Source: Immundisolibacterales bacterium
Lineage (GTDB): Bacteria; Pseudomonadota; Gammaproteobacteria; HK1
DNA length: 64,000 nucleotides
Direction of reading: 5' to 3'
Assembly: GCA_026712715.1 (NCBI GenBank)
Contig: JAPOPW010000055.1
Location: forward strand, 1-64,000
The notes beneath the pieces were generated by a model. That model made no database searches. It was not told the origin of the DNA and worked only from the letters and a program-made list of their open reading frames with translations. The position numbers and the translations under genes were made by a program. Each line of letters opens with the position of its first letter. Position 1 is the stretch's first letter. Positions 1 through 7,974 of this stretch are shown piece after piece.

Positions 1-160
1 CCGGCCGCGGATCGCGGGGGAGGTGCCGAGCGCCGTCGACCCGCCGGGCGGCTGCCCGTTCCACCCGCGCTGCTCCATCGCGGAGCCCGAGTGCCGCACC
101 GTGCCGCCGCCCCTCGGCCCGCGGCCCGACGGGCGCATCCTCGCCTGCCACCTGCGCTGA
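1..160 (+). CDS. ABC transporter ATP-binding protein, oligopeptide/dipeptide type, C-terminal end (partial)
   Basis: Only the last 52 codons are in the window. The frame reads GGCPFHPRCSIAEPECRT, then a proline-rich stretch and ILACHLR before TGA. This cysteine-rich tail (CPFHPRC...C...AC) is the C-terminal extension of OppD/OppF and DppD/DppF ATPases, located after the nucleotide-binding domain. The protein would energise uptake of peptides or related solutes at the inner membrane. The Walker motifs lie left of the edge and cannot be checked. The next gene starts 123 bp downstream and looks unrelated. The identification rests on the tail motif alone, which is quite specific for this family. 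Confidence 0.82.
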   Translation, partial: RPRIAGEVPSAVDPPGGCPFHPRCSIAEPECRTVPPPLGPRPDGRILACHLR

Positions 161-283
161 GCGCGCCGCGCACCCGGAGTCCCGGCGCCGGGCGGGGAGC
201 GGGCCGTGCACCGGCTCGGGCGACGCGGATAAACTTCCCCACCCAGCCCCGCACCGCGCGAATCCCGAGGAATCCCTGCCGCG

Positions 284-1717
284 ATGAGCCAGACAGCCGA
301 TGCCACGATTGAAGCGTTCGACCGCGACCCCGCCGCCGTCGTCGACACCCTCGTCCGACGCGGGCGCGCGGCCATGGCGGCGTTCGCCGACGCGGATCAG
401 TGCCGGGTGGACGAGGCGGTGACCGCGCTCGCGTGGGCGCTCTACAAGCCGGAACACGCCGAGGACCTCGCGCGGATGGCGGTCGAGGACACCGGCATCG
501 GCAACGCCCCCGACAAGGTCACCAAGAACCAGCGCAAGACCTTCGGCACTCTCCGCGATCTGATGCGGGTGAAGAGCGTCGGGGTCATCGAGGAGAACCC
601 GGCGCTCGGGCTCGTCAAGTACGCGAAGCCGGTCGGAGTGGTGGGGGCGGTGACGCCGTCCACGACCCCCGCCGCAACCCCCGTCAACAAGGCGATGATG
701 GCGGTCAAGGGACGCAACGCGATCGTCATCGCCCCGTCGCCGGCCGGACTCGCGACGACGACCCGCACGGTGGGGCTGATGCGCGCGGAGCTCGAGAAGA
801 TCGGCGCGCCGGCGGACCTCGTCCAGGTGCTGCCGCCTCCGGTGGACAAGGCGAGCACCCGGGCGCTGATGGCGGCCTGCGACCTCGTGGTGGTCACCGG
901 CTCGCAGAACAACGTCCGCGAGGCGTACCGCAGCGGCACCCCGGCGATCGGGGTGGGGGCGGGCAACGTCCCCGTAATCATCGACGCGAGCGCGCGGCTC
1001 GACGAGGCAGCCGACAAGATCATGCGCTCCAAGTGCTTCGACAACGCGACGTCGTGCTCGTCGGAGAACTCGATCGTCATCCTCGACGAGGTGTACGAGG
1101 CGGCCATCGCCGCTCTCGAGCGCGCCGGCGGCTACCTCGCCGATCCGGCCGAGAAGGCGGCCATCGAGGACACCCTCTGGGTGAACGGCAAGCTCAACCG
1201 GGCGGTGATCGCGAAGGACCCGGATGTGTTCGCAGGGGCCTGCGGCCTCGGGGGGCGGGCGTTCGAATCGCGGTTCTTGATGGTCGAGGAGACCGGGGTC
1301 GGGCGAGACCACCCGTTCTCGGACGAGAAGCTCGCCCTCGTCCTCACCGTCTACCGCGCGAGGACCTTCGACGACGCGGTCGCGCGGGTCCGCGAGATCA
1401 TGGAATTCAAGGGCAAGGGGCACTCGGTCGGCATCCACACCGAGGAGATGGCGCACGCCCGACGGCTCGCCGAGGAGCTCGACACCGCCCGGGTCCTCGT
1501 CAACATGGCGCACACCTTCGGGAACGGGGGCGGCTTCGACAGCGGGCTCAACTTCACCCTGTCCATGGGCTGCGGGACGTGGCAGGGCAACAGCATCAGC
1601 GAGAACCTCAACTACCGCCACTTCCTCAACATCACCCACCTCGCGGTGCCGATCCCGGAGGACCGGCCGAGCGAGGAAGCGCTCTTCGGCACGCACTGGG
1701 CGAAGTACGGGAAGTAG
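284..1717 (+). CDS. Acylating aldehyde dehydrogenase, sulfoacetaldehyde dehydrogenase-like
   Basis: A 477-residue CoA-acylating aldehyde dehydrogenase of the SauS/EutE/AdhE-N group, oxidising an aldehyde to acyl-CoA with NAD(P)+ and CoA. The catalytic cysteine is in NATSCSSENS (about residue 258), preceded by the nucleotide-binding GVVGAVTPSTTPAATP segment (about 118-133). GVGAGNVP and FGNGGGFDSGLNFT fit the family, and the length is typical. Similarity to the SauS form makes sulfoacetaldehyde (a taurine/sulfonate catabolic intermediate) the favoured substrate. Acetaldehyde or another short aldehyde cannot be excluded by eye. GAGGAA lies about 11 nt before the ATG. A TauD-like dioxygenase gene follows after 26 bp, probably co-transcribed. 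Confidence 0.8.
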   Translation: MSQTADATIEAFDRDPAAVVDTLVRRGRAAMAAFADADQCRVDEAVTALAWALYKPEHAEDLARMAVEDTGIGNAPDKVTKNQRKTFGTLRDLMRVKSVGVIEENPALGLVKYAKPVGVVGAVTPSTTPAATPVNKAMMAVKGRNAIVIAPSPAGLATTTRTVGLMRAELEKIGAPADLVQVLPPPVDKASTRALMAACDLVVVTGSQNNVREAYRSGTPAIGVGAGNVPVIIDASARLDEAADKIMRSKCFDNATSCSSENSIVILDEVYEAAIAALERAGGYLADPAEKAAIEDTLWVNGKLNRAVIAKDPDVFAGACGLGGRAFESRFLMVEETGVGRDHPFSDEKLALVLTVYRARTFDDAVARVREIMEFKGKGHSVGIHTEEMAHARRLAEELDTARVLVNMAHTFGNGGGFDSGLNFTLSMGCGTWQGNSISENLNYRHFLNITHLAVPIPEDRPSEEALFGTHWAKYGK

Positions 1718-1743
1718 GGACGGAGACGGGAACGGGAACAGGC

Positions 1744-2817
1744 ATGCCGATCCGGTCCGCCGCCGCCACCGAGTCGGGCACCGGCGCGGGCAGCGCACCG
1801 CCCCCCGTTCCGGAATGCCTGGATCTCTCGGCGGAGGCCGCGGCGGGGAGTCGGCTGACCGATCCCAAGGACGGATCCACGGCCTGGCTCGGCGCGGACG
1901 TCGACCCGAGCACCTGCGTCGTGCGGCTCGGCGACGACGCGCTCGACGAGATCCGGGCGCTCGCGGAGCGGTTCCGGGCCGCACCGCACCCCGTGTTCCT
2001 CCGGTCGCCGGACGACCACCCGCTCGATGCCGTCCGCGAGGTCTACCGCCGGGTGGAGTCATTTCTCGACCACGGCCTCGGCGTCGCGGTCATCGACCGG
2101 CTGCCCCTCGACGAGATCGGCGACGACGGCGAGACGGCGCGCGCCGTCTTCTGGACGATCGGCCGCATCCTCGCCCGACCGGTCGCCCAGAAGTGGGACG
2201 GCACGATGCTCTACGACGTGACCGACACCGGGCGAAACTTCGGCTACGGGGTGCGGGGCTCGTGGACGAATGTCGAGCTCGTCTTTCACGTCGACAACGC
2301 GTTCGGCGCTGCGGTGCCCCGTTACGTCGGGCTCATGTGCATCCGTCCCGCCCGGGAAGGGGGGACCAGCCGGTTCCTCAATCTTCACTCCCTCCACGAC
2401 CGGCTGCTGGAGCGCCATCCGCGCGCGCTCGAACGTCTCTGGCGCCCGTTGCTCTTCGACCGGCAGGCCGAGCACGCGCCGCACGCCCCCCGGGTCGCTT
2501 GGGCACCGGTGTTCTCGCTCGACGGGGGCCGGCTCCGCGCCCGCACCAACCCGAACATCATCCGCAAGGGATACGACGTCGCGGGGGTGGCGATGGACAA
2601 GGAGACGCGCACCGCGGTCGAGGCGCTGGAGGAGGCGGTGAGCGACGACGACCTCCGGTTCGAGATGCCCCTCGAGCGAGGTCAGATCCAGTACCTCGAG
2701 AACCAGCGGGTCGCCCACTACCGGAGCACGTTCACCGACGGCGACGATCCGGCCGCGAAGCGCATGCTCGTTCGCATGTGGCACCGCGAGGAGGGCCTCC
2801 CGACCTACGAGGGATAG
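1744..2817 (+). CDS. TauD/TfdA-family Fe(II)/2-oxoglutarate dioxygenase
   Basis: A 357-residue protein with the Fe(II)-binding HxD motif in ELVFHVDNAF, a distal histidine candidate in ENQRVAHYRS and the 2-oxoglutarate-binding arginine in RMLVRMWHR near the C terminus. These match the TauD/TfdA fold, in which oxidative decarboxylation of 2-oxoglutarate drives hydroxylation of a substrate. The ORF track extends this frame back to 400, but that part is a shadow of the dehydrogenase; the ATG at 1744 is the first sensible start. A GGGAACGGGAACAGG tract just upstream is one of several such hexamer-like tracts here. The substrate is unknown. The neighbouring acylating dehydrogenase suggests a C-S or C-N cleavage step, by inference only. 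Confidence 0.72.
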   Translation: MPIRSAAATESGTGAGSAPPPVPECLDLSAEAAAGSRLTDPKDGSTAWLGADVDPSTCVVRLGDDALDEIRALAERFRAAPHPVFLRSPDDHPLDAVREVYRRVESFLDHGLGVAVIDRLPLDEIGDDGETARAVFWTIGRILARPVAQKWDGTMLYDVTDTGRNFGYGVRGSWTNVELVFHVDNAFGAAVPRYVGLMCIRPAREGGTSRFLNLHSLHDRLLERHPRALERLWRPLLFDRQAEHAPHAPRVAWAPVFSLDGGRLRARTNPNIIRKGYDVAGVAMDKETRTAVEALEEAVSDDDLRFEMPLERGQIQYLENQRVAHYRSTFTDGDDPAAKRMLVRMWHREEGLPTYEG

Positions 2818-2955
2818 CCCCGCCCATCCCACCCGGTTCACGGCGTCCCGGCACCGTGCCGGTATGGCCCCCACTGCCCTTCACGGGGGTTTGCGCGCCT
2901 TTCGGAAGCCCAGCCGTGACCAGCTTCGGCAATGTCGTCATGGCGGCAAATTCGC

Positions 2956-2967
2956 TATGATGATGTC
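2956..2967 (+). promoter_or_regulatory. Candidate -10 box of a leaderless vapBC promoter
   Basis: TATGAT (2956-2961) ends 6 nt before the chosen ATG of the antitoxin, with no Shine-Dalgarno sequence in between. This would place transcription initiation at or next to the start codon, a leaderless mRNA. No good -35 hexamer is visible at 16-18 bp, so the call rests on the -10 match, the spacing and the lack of an RBS. Confidence 0.3.
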
Positions 2968-3216
2968 ATGATTCGGACTCAAATCCAGTTGACGGAGGAA
3001 CAGGCCAGGGCGCTCCGGGCCCAAGCGCGAGCGGAAGAACGCTCGATGTCCGAGCTGGTGCGCGAGAGCGTCGCCGAGTACCTGGCGAGGCGGCGCACTC
3101 CCGACATCAACGACCTCGCGATTCGCGCCCGCGCCCTCAGGGGGCGCTTTCGCTCGGGCCTCCCCGACCTCGCCGAGGCCCATGATCGCTATCTCGACGA
3201 CGCCTTCGACTCGTGA
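2968..3216 (+). CDS. VapB-like ribbon-helix-helix antitoxin
   Basis: An 82-residue protein starting MIRTQIQLTEEQ, with the pattern of a ribbon-helix-helix DNA-binding domain: a beta strand, then two helices ending ERSMSELVRESVAEYL. An acidic C-terminal tail would wrap the toxin. The family autorepresses its operon and neutralises a PIN-domain RNase. The ORF track begins 12 codons earlier, but the RHH strand starts at the internal ATG 2968, which is the conventional start. The stop overlaps the toxin start by 4 nt (GTGA), the translational coupling expected of vapBC. It is the only complete toxin-antitoxin pair in the window. Confidence 0.85.
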   Translation: MIRTQIQLTEEQARALRAQARAEERSMSELVRESVAEYLARRRTPDINDLAIRARALRGRFRSGLPDLAEAHDRYLDDAFDS

Positions 3217-3626
3217 GTCTCTTCGTCGATACGTCGGCGCTTCTCGCGTTTCTGGACGCGGACGAGCCTCGGCACGGCGACGTAATCGACACATTGGATC
3301 GATCGGTTTCCGAAGCGAGGCCCCTCGTTACTTCGAACTATGTGCTGGTCGAGTCGTTCGCGCTCGTACAGCGCCGCCTCGGCCTGGAACCGTTGCGAGC
3401 CTTGTCCGACATCCTCGTTCCGATGATTCGGCCAATCTGGGTCGACGAAGAACTGCACGCGGCGGCGGTAGCCGCGCTGCTCGCCGCCAACCGCAGAAGG
3501 CTGTCGCTGGTCGATTGCACGAGCTTCGAGTTGATGCGCCGCCACGGTCTCACGGACGCCCTCGCACTGGATGATGACTTCACCCGTCAGGGATTTCGCC
3601 TGCATCCGGAGCCTCGGCCCGGATAA
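3213..3626 (+). CDS. VapC-like PIN-domain ribonuclease toxin
   Basis: A 137-residue PIN-domain protein starting at GTG 3213 inside the antitoxin stop. The acidic metal-binding residues are visible: the N-terminal aspartate in LFVDTSALLAF, the glutamate in NYVLVESFAL, and aspartates in SLVDCTSFELM and ALALDDDF. PIN toxins cleave RNA, often initiator tRNA or rRNA, when freed from the antitoxin. Length and residue spacing are normal, so it should be active. It lies between metabolic genes at the left margin of a debris-rich region. Confidence 0.87.
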   Translation: MSLFVDTSALLAFLDADEPRHGDVIDTLDRSVSEARPLVTSNYVLVESFALVQRRLGLEPLRALSDILVPMIRPIWVDEELHAAAVAALLAANRRRLSLVDCTSFELMRRHGLTDALALDDDFTRQGFRLHPEPRPG

Positions 3627-3641
3627 ACGCACTCGACGGTG

Positions 3642-4580
3642 ATGGCCCGCGACGAACAGATCCGGCCGCTTCATCGGCTGGCGACCGCCGCCCCCGAACG
3701 CCACGACCTCCCGCCCGGCGCCGAGGCGCACCTCGTCAGCGTCTCGGAGAACGCCATCTATCGCGTCGATTCACCCGACGGGGACGGGAAGTGGGCCCTC
3801 CGCGTCCACCGCGAGGGCTATCGCCGCCGGAACGGGATCGCCTCCTGGCTCGCGTGGCTCGCCGCCCTTCGCGAAGACGGCGCGGTGGTCACCCCGAGAA
3901 TCGAGGCACTGTTCGCGAGCACCGTCGAGGTCCTCTGCCGCCGCCTCGAGGACTTCGGCAAGTCGGCCGAACGGTTCAACCTGATCCACGGCGACACGCG
4001 GCTCGCCAATCTCCTCATCGACGGCCCGATCACGAGGGTGATCGACTTCGACGACTGCGGCTTTGGCTGGCTCATGTACGACTGTGCGACGACGGTATCG
4101 TTCTTCGAGCACAAGCCCGAGGTTCCGGAGCTCATCGCGGCATGGCTGCGCGGGTATCGCAAGGTCGTCGACCTTCCGCGCGCCGACGCGGAGGAGATCC
4201 CGACGTTCGTGATGCTGCGCCGGCTCCTCCTCGTCGCCTGGATCGGCTCCCATGCGGAGACGGAGTTCGCCCGGTCGTTGGGAGTCGGATACACCGAAGG
4301 CAGCGTGCCGCTGTGCGAGGACTACCTCGCGCGATTCGGGCAGACCGCCAAGCCCGCCTCCGGCCAGCCGGACCGGCTCGAGCGCTTGGACGCTGCCAAA
4401 GCGCCGCATTGGCTCCATCATTCAGGGGCACGGCGCCGATCCGCGCCTGACGTCAGGGCGCGTGAAGGAAGAGCGGGCGGTTCGCCCGCGCCCCGCCTCG
4501 CGCGGCCGCGGCGCTTCAGTCGGACGCGTGGAGGCGCAGATCCGGTTCGAGGGAGGTGTCCAGCACCAGGCGGGCGTTGA
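3642..4580 (+). CDS. APH/choline-kinase-fold phosphotransferase with an apparent internal deletion
   Basis: A 312-residue product with recognisable ends of the phosphotransferase-enzyme family: an N-lobe strand (KWALRVHREGYRRRNGIAS, about 50-68), the catalytic loop NLIHGDTRLANL (113-124) and the metal-binding loop VIDFDDCGFGW (133-143), followed by the family C-lobe up to EDYLARF (about 232). In full-length relatives roughly 90-100 residues separate the ALREDGAVVTP strand from the EALFASTVEVL helix. Here they abut at about residues 86-88, so the hinge and substrate-binding middle appear missing in frame. The last 80 residues (Arg/Ala/Gly-rich) resemble nothing and overlap the convergent kinase gene by 65 bp, suggesting loss of the original stop. 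Probably non-functional. The start could also be the GTG one codon earlier. Confidence 0.68.
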   Translation: MARDEQIRPLHRLATAAPERHDLPPGAEAHLVSVSENAIYRVDSPDGDGKWALRVHREGYRRRNGIASWLAWLAALREDGAVVTPRIEALFASTVEVLCRRLEDFGKSAERFNLIHGDTRLANLLIDGPITRVIDFDDCGFGWLMYDCATTVSFFEHKPEVPELIAAWLRGYRKVVDLPRADAEEIPTFVMLRRLLLVAWIGSHAETEFARSLGVGYTEGSVPLCEDYLARFGQTAKPASGQPDRLERLDAAKAPHWLHHSGARRRSAPDVRAREGRAGGSPAPRLARPRRFSRTRGGADPVRGRCPAPGGR

Positions 4581-5196
4581 CGAGGTCGTTCTCCTCGGTC
4601 TTCCGCTTCGCCTCCGCCGGCGGGAATCCGTGACCCAGCCAGCGATCCATCAGGCGCCGCCGGAGCTCGTCCACGGGAACATCGAGGAACACGGAGAAGT
4701 GGAGCCGGGACCGGGCTTCGCGCCACCTGTCGTCGTCCAGCAGGAGGTAGTTCCCCTCCGTGATCACGACGCAGTGGTGCGGCTCGACGACCGCCGCGGC
4801 GGCCCGCGAGAGCTCGAGGTCCCGATCAAAGACCGGGACCGCGACTGCTTCGCGGGAGGGCTCCGCGAGCCGCTCCAGCATCGCCGCGTAGCCTGCCGCG
4901 TCGAAGGTAAACGGGGCGCCCTTGCGGGGCCGGTGCCCTCGTGCATCGAGCACCGCATCGTCGAAGTGGAAGCCGTCGAGGGCTGCGATGGTCGCAACCT
5001 CGCCCTCCCCGCTTCCGGGACATCGGCCTCCGTTCAGCGCCTCGCGCAGGACTGCGGCAAGGGTGGACTTGCCCGAAGCGGGCGGCCCCGCGATGCCGAG
5101 TATGAGCCGCCGTTCTCGGGTTGCCGCATCGGGCGGGAGCGAAGCGAGCACCCGCTCGACCGCCGTCTCGATGTCCCTTGGAATGGGGCTTGCCAT
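4516..5196 (-). CDS. P-loop kinase of the pantothenate/fructo/uridine-kinase-like family
   Basis: A 226-residue NTPase with Walker A in GIAGPPASGKSTLA (about 34-47), the DGFHFDD motif characteristic of CoaA- and uridine-kinase-like enzymes, and ITEGNYLLLDD as a Walker B-type strand. The RKGAPFTFD and KTEENDLVNARLV segments match the group of small kinases often annotated as nucleoside/nucleotide kinase or fructokinase (FrcK-like). It should phosphorylate a small metabolite, and the substrate cannot be read from the sequence. The ketose-epimerase-like gene upstream on the same strand, 171 bp away, hints at a sugar. Its 3' end overlaps the convergent truncated kinase gene. Confidence 0.75.
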   Translation of the reverse strand: MASPIPRDIETAVERVLASLPPDAATRERRLILGIAGPPASGKSTLAAVLREALNGGRCPGSGEGEVATIAALDGFHFDDAVLDARGHRPRKGAPFTFDAAGYAAMLERLAEPSREAVAVPVFDRDLELSRAAAAVVEPHHCVVITEGNYLLLDDDRWREARSRLHFSVFLDVPVDELRRRLMDRWLGHGFPPAEAKRKTEENDLVNARLVLDTSLEPDLRLHASD

Positions 5197-5367
5197 TTCG
5201 GACTCGAGTTACTCCGCGTTCGATTGGATGCCCGGGACAGTGATTCCCGCGCCGATTCCGGAACGCGACCGAATCATCCGCTTCCCGGCTTCCATCGCGC
5301 GGAATCGAACGCGGATGCCCGCACGGCCCGCTTCACCGGCTTGGGTCGATGCCCACCCGGCAGCGGG

Positions 5368-6219
5368 CTACAGCGGGAGACCCGCCGTGGCCGCGTGCTT
5401 GTGCAGGAACGGAAGCCCCACGTCGATGACCTCCGCGGGCTCCTCGGCCACCGGCCGCCAGACCGCGAGCCCGGCCGCGATGTCCGGGTCGAGGTGGACG
5501 AAGCTCTCGAGCACCACCGGCCCCTCGAACTCCGCCTCCGCGAGACCCTGGCAAAGGCCCGCCCAATCGAGGGTGCCGCGGCCCGGCACCCCCCGGTTTG
5601 CCTCGGAGGCATGGACGTAGCCGAGGTGGGCGCCCGCGTCCGCGATCCCGCGCGCCATGCCCACCTCCTCGATGTTCATGTGGTAGCTGTCGGGGTGCAC
5701 GAAGACGTTCTCCGCCCCGACCCGCTCGACGACCTCCACCCCGTCCGCGATGGTGTTGACGAGATGGGTCTCGTAGCGGTTGCAGGGCTCGACCCCGAAG
5801 CGAAGGCCGCGCTCGCGGGCCGCGCGGGCACCGCCCTCGACGACCCGTGCCACCGCGTCCCGCTCCGCGACGGTCGGGGGCGCCCCCGATGTGCGCCCGA
5901 TCGTGCCGTAGGTCACCCCGGAGAGCGCGATGGCGTCGATGCGCGCGGTGACCTCGAGCGCCCGGGTGAGGAAGGCGATCGCCGAGTCGGGGTCGCCCGT
6001 CGAGTCGATGTAGCCGGGCAGGCCGAGCGAGCAGGAGAGCTGGATGTCGAACTCGCGGGCCACCGCCCGCGTCCCCGCGACGTCGATCTCCTCCGGGCGA
6101 AGGAGCGGCACCTCCATCAGCCCGACCCCGTACTCCTTGAGCCACGGCAGGAACCCGCGGGCCGCGGCCGGGGTCCAGGCCGGCGCCACGGCCAGGGTAT
6201 GCACGCCCAGTATCGCCAT
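5368..6219 (-). CDS. Ketose 3-epimerase-like sugar isomerase (TIM barrel)
   Basis: A 283-residue xylose-isomerase-like TIM-barrel protein of the D-tagatose/D-psicose 3-epimerase group. The metal-binding and catalytic residues are visible in order: Glu in FGVEPCNRYETHL, Asp and His in VHPDSYHMNIEE, His in GYVHASEANRG and Glu in VVLESF. GRGTLDW is also typical. These enzymes invert C3 of ketohexoses or related polyols. The ORF begins 24 codons upstream, but MAILGVHTLAV at 6219 is preceded by GGGAGA at good spacing and fits the family N terminus. With the kinase downstream it may form a small sugar-utilisation pair. Confidence 0.82.
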   Translation of the reverse strand: MAILGVHTLAVAPAWTPAAARGFLPWLKEYGVGLMEVPLLRPEEIDVAGTRAVAREFDIQLSCSLGLPGYIDSTGDPDSAIAFLTRALEVTARIDAIALSGVTYGTIGRTSGAPPTVAERDAVARVVEGGARAARERGLRFGVEPCNRYETHLVNTIADGVEVVERVGAENVFVHPDSYHMNIEEVGMARGIADAGAHLGYVHASEANRGVPGRGTLDWAGLCQGLAEAEFEGPVVLESFVHLDPDIAAGLAVWRPVAEEPAEVIDVGLPFLHKHAATAGLPL

Positions 6220-6487
6220 CGTCTCGATCTCCCTGGAGTTGCTCGTCGTGTCGCGCACGCCCCGAGCGCGACGAGATTGATCGGCCGGCATCTGCCCGGG
6301 ACCGATCGCGGCGTGGAGCGAACCCCATCGAGTCCGCCACGCTCGAACCGGGCCGCACCCTAACGCAGACGCCGCTCGCCCACAACGCGCCGCCTTACTC
6401 TGCCGTACTCTGCGGGCGACCGCTTGCCCCGGACCAGGCTCATCCCGGGTGGATGCCGATCAGGTACGGTAGCATCGTGCTTGCGGA

Positions 6488-6718
6488 ATGAGTTCGATAC
6501 GTGTCCCCGATGTCGCACCGACGACCCTGTGGGCGCTGAAGCGCCTGGCCCGCAGCAATCGAGGTTCGCTGCAGGGCGAACTGTTGGCCATCCCCGATCG
6601 CGCGGCGAGCATGGCCCCGCCCGATCCACCTGTTTCACCTCTCAACTTGGTGACGGTGAGGACCGGACGCACCACGCCGCGGAACCGGGAAGAGATGTAT
6701 GGGCCTTCCGGCCGGTGA
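6488..6718 (+). CDS. Orphan FitA/VapB-like antitoxin
   Basis: A 76-residue protein starting MSSIRVPDVAPTTLWALKRLARSNRGSL, with the strand-helix-helix pattern of FitA-like ribbon-helix-helix antitoxins and an acidic/proline-rich tail ending NREEMYG. A PIN toxin gene would normally overlap the 3' end, but the sequence after 6700 gives no PIN motif in any frame and runs into the 3' end of the recombinase gene. The toxin has apparently been lost, perhaps when the recombinase arrived. Such solo antitoxins can persist as repressors or anti-addiction modules. A weak -10-like TAGCAT lies 12 bp before the start. Confidence 0.6.
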   Translation: MSSIRVPDVAPTTLWALKRLARSNRGSLQGELLAIPDRAASMAPPDPPVSPLNLVTVRTGRTTPRNREEMYGPSGR

Positions 6719-6827
6719 GATTCTGTTCGTCGACGAATATGTCCGTTTCCTTGTAGGCGCGGGTGCTCTCGAGCGAGACCGGCCGACCGCGCGCGCCGAG
6801 AGCTGGCCTCTCAACTCCTTGTCGCGC

Positions 6828-7730
6828 TCACGCCCGGTTCTGCAGGCGGGCGAGCTGTGCCGCGCCGCTGCGCCGCGCCAGCTGCCGCTCGCGATAGCGG
6901 TTGACCATCGCGGGCGATTTCCACCGACCGGCGTCGAGGATCGCCAGCATTTCGATGCCGGCCGCGATCATGTCCTGGGCCGCGCCGATCCGGGCGCTGT
7001 TCCCCGACAGGCCCTTGACCACCGCCTCGGGCAGGCCGGCGTTGCGCGCCATGGCCTTGAAGATCCGGGGCACGTGGCTCGGATCGAGCCGCTCGCCGAC
7101 CACGCCGCCCTTGCGGACCGAGCGGAACAAGGACCCCTGTTCGATCCGGGCCCGCGCCAGCCACGCGCGCACCAGCCGGACGGTCTCGGGCGCAATCCAG
7201 ACGATCTCGCCCGCGTCTTCGTCGTCGGTCCTGCCGCCGCGCACCACAAGCGTTCCGTCGCCCGCCATTTCGACGAACAGGTCGGACGCTTGCAGCGATA
7301 CGAGCTCCGAACGTCGCAGCATCGTGTCGTAGGCGACGGCGAGCAGCGCGCAGTTGCGAAGGTCGATCAGGCGCATGCCCGATGCCTCGAGCATGCGCCG
7401 TCGCAGGGGCGAGGTCAGGGGGTGAGCGTGGGGCTGGCGGCGACCCTTGCGCCGGTGCATGCGTTTGAGCGCGAGCCGGACCGGGGGGCTCTTCAGGGTC
7501 TTCTCCATGCCGATCGCGCGGTGTGCGCTGGTGATGCTGGCGACATAGCGGCGCACCGTGGCGGGCGCCCGGCGCTCGGCCATGGCATCGACGAAGGCGG
7601 CGACGGTCTCGGCCTCGGCGGGAAGCGAAGCCTCGCCGTGCTCGTCGCACCATCGCGCGAATATGCGAAGGTCGGATTTCACCGCCCGCTCGGTGTTCTC
7701 GCTGATGCGCACGGATGGCGGGAGGTTCAT
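6828..7730 (-). CDS. Tyrosine recombinase/integrase with altered catalytic residues
   Basis: A 300-residue site-specific recombinase with an N-terminal SAM-like core-binding domain (TERAVKSDLRIFARWC..., residues 13-95) and a C-terminal catalytic domain. Catalytic Arg is in DTMLRRSELVSL (139/140), Trp in AGRWKSPAM (270) and the nucleophilic Tyr in VNRYRER (279). The HxxR box reads GLSGNSARIGAAQDM, with Asn244 where the family has His. The usual beta-hairpin Lys (SKTDQEG in relatives) appears as Arg (GRTDDED). Tyr, both Arg and Trp remain, so activity may be reduced rather than absent. Its start is 245 bp from the divergent sensor-kinase gene, and a degraded relative lies in the opposite orientation beyond that gene. 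Confidence 0.85.
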   Translation of the reverse strand: MNLPPSVRISENTERAVKSDLRIFARWCDEHGEASLPAEAETVAAFVDAMAERRAPATVRRYVASITSAHRAIGMEKTLKSPPVRLALKRMHRRKGRRQPHAHPLTSPLRRRMLEASGMRLIDLRNCALLAVAYDTMLRRSELVSLQASDLFVEMAGDGTLVVRGGRTDDEDAGEIVWIAPETVRLVRAWLARARIEQGSLFRSVRKGGVVGERLDPSHVPRIFKAMARNAGLPEAVVKGLSGNSARIGAAQDMIAAGIEMLAILDAGRWKSPAMVNRYRERQLARRSGAAQLARLQNRA

Positions 7731-7974
7731 GACCGCGATACTTGCCCTCCGGTCGACAGGGCGCGGGACGCGCTCCGCGCCCGCACCTGCGGGGTCGCTG
7801 CGTTGCCGGTGGCGAGGGTGGCGGTTGGCGCACCGGGTGGTTGCGATTGTATGAAAAGTGGTATGAACTGAGTCTGAATTATTGGTCTATGAACATGAAT
7901 TTCCCGAGAATGGTCACCGTTCGTGCGGCCGGCTCGGCCCAACCGGAACCTGGTCGGGGAAGAGGCATGACGCG

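Noticed and set aside
400-1743. First half of the 805-residue plus-strand ORF
   Set aside because: Arg/Gly-rich shadow of the aldehyde dehydrogenase; only the part after ATG 1744 is a real protein.
6699-7871. 390-residue plus-strand ORF considered as a toxin partner of the orphan antitoxin
   Set aside because: No PIN motifs; almost all of it is antisense to the recombinase.
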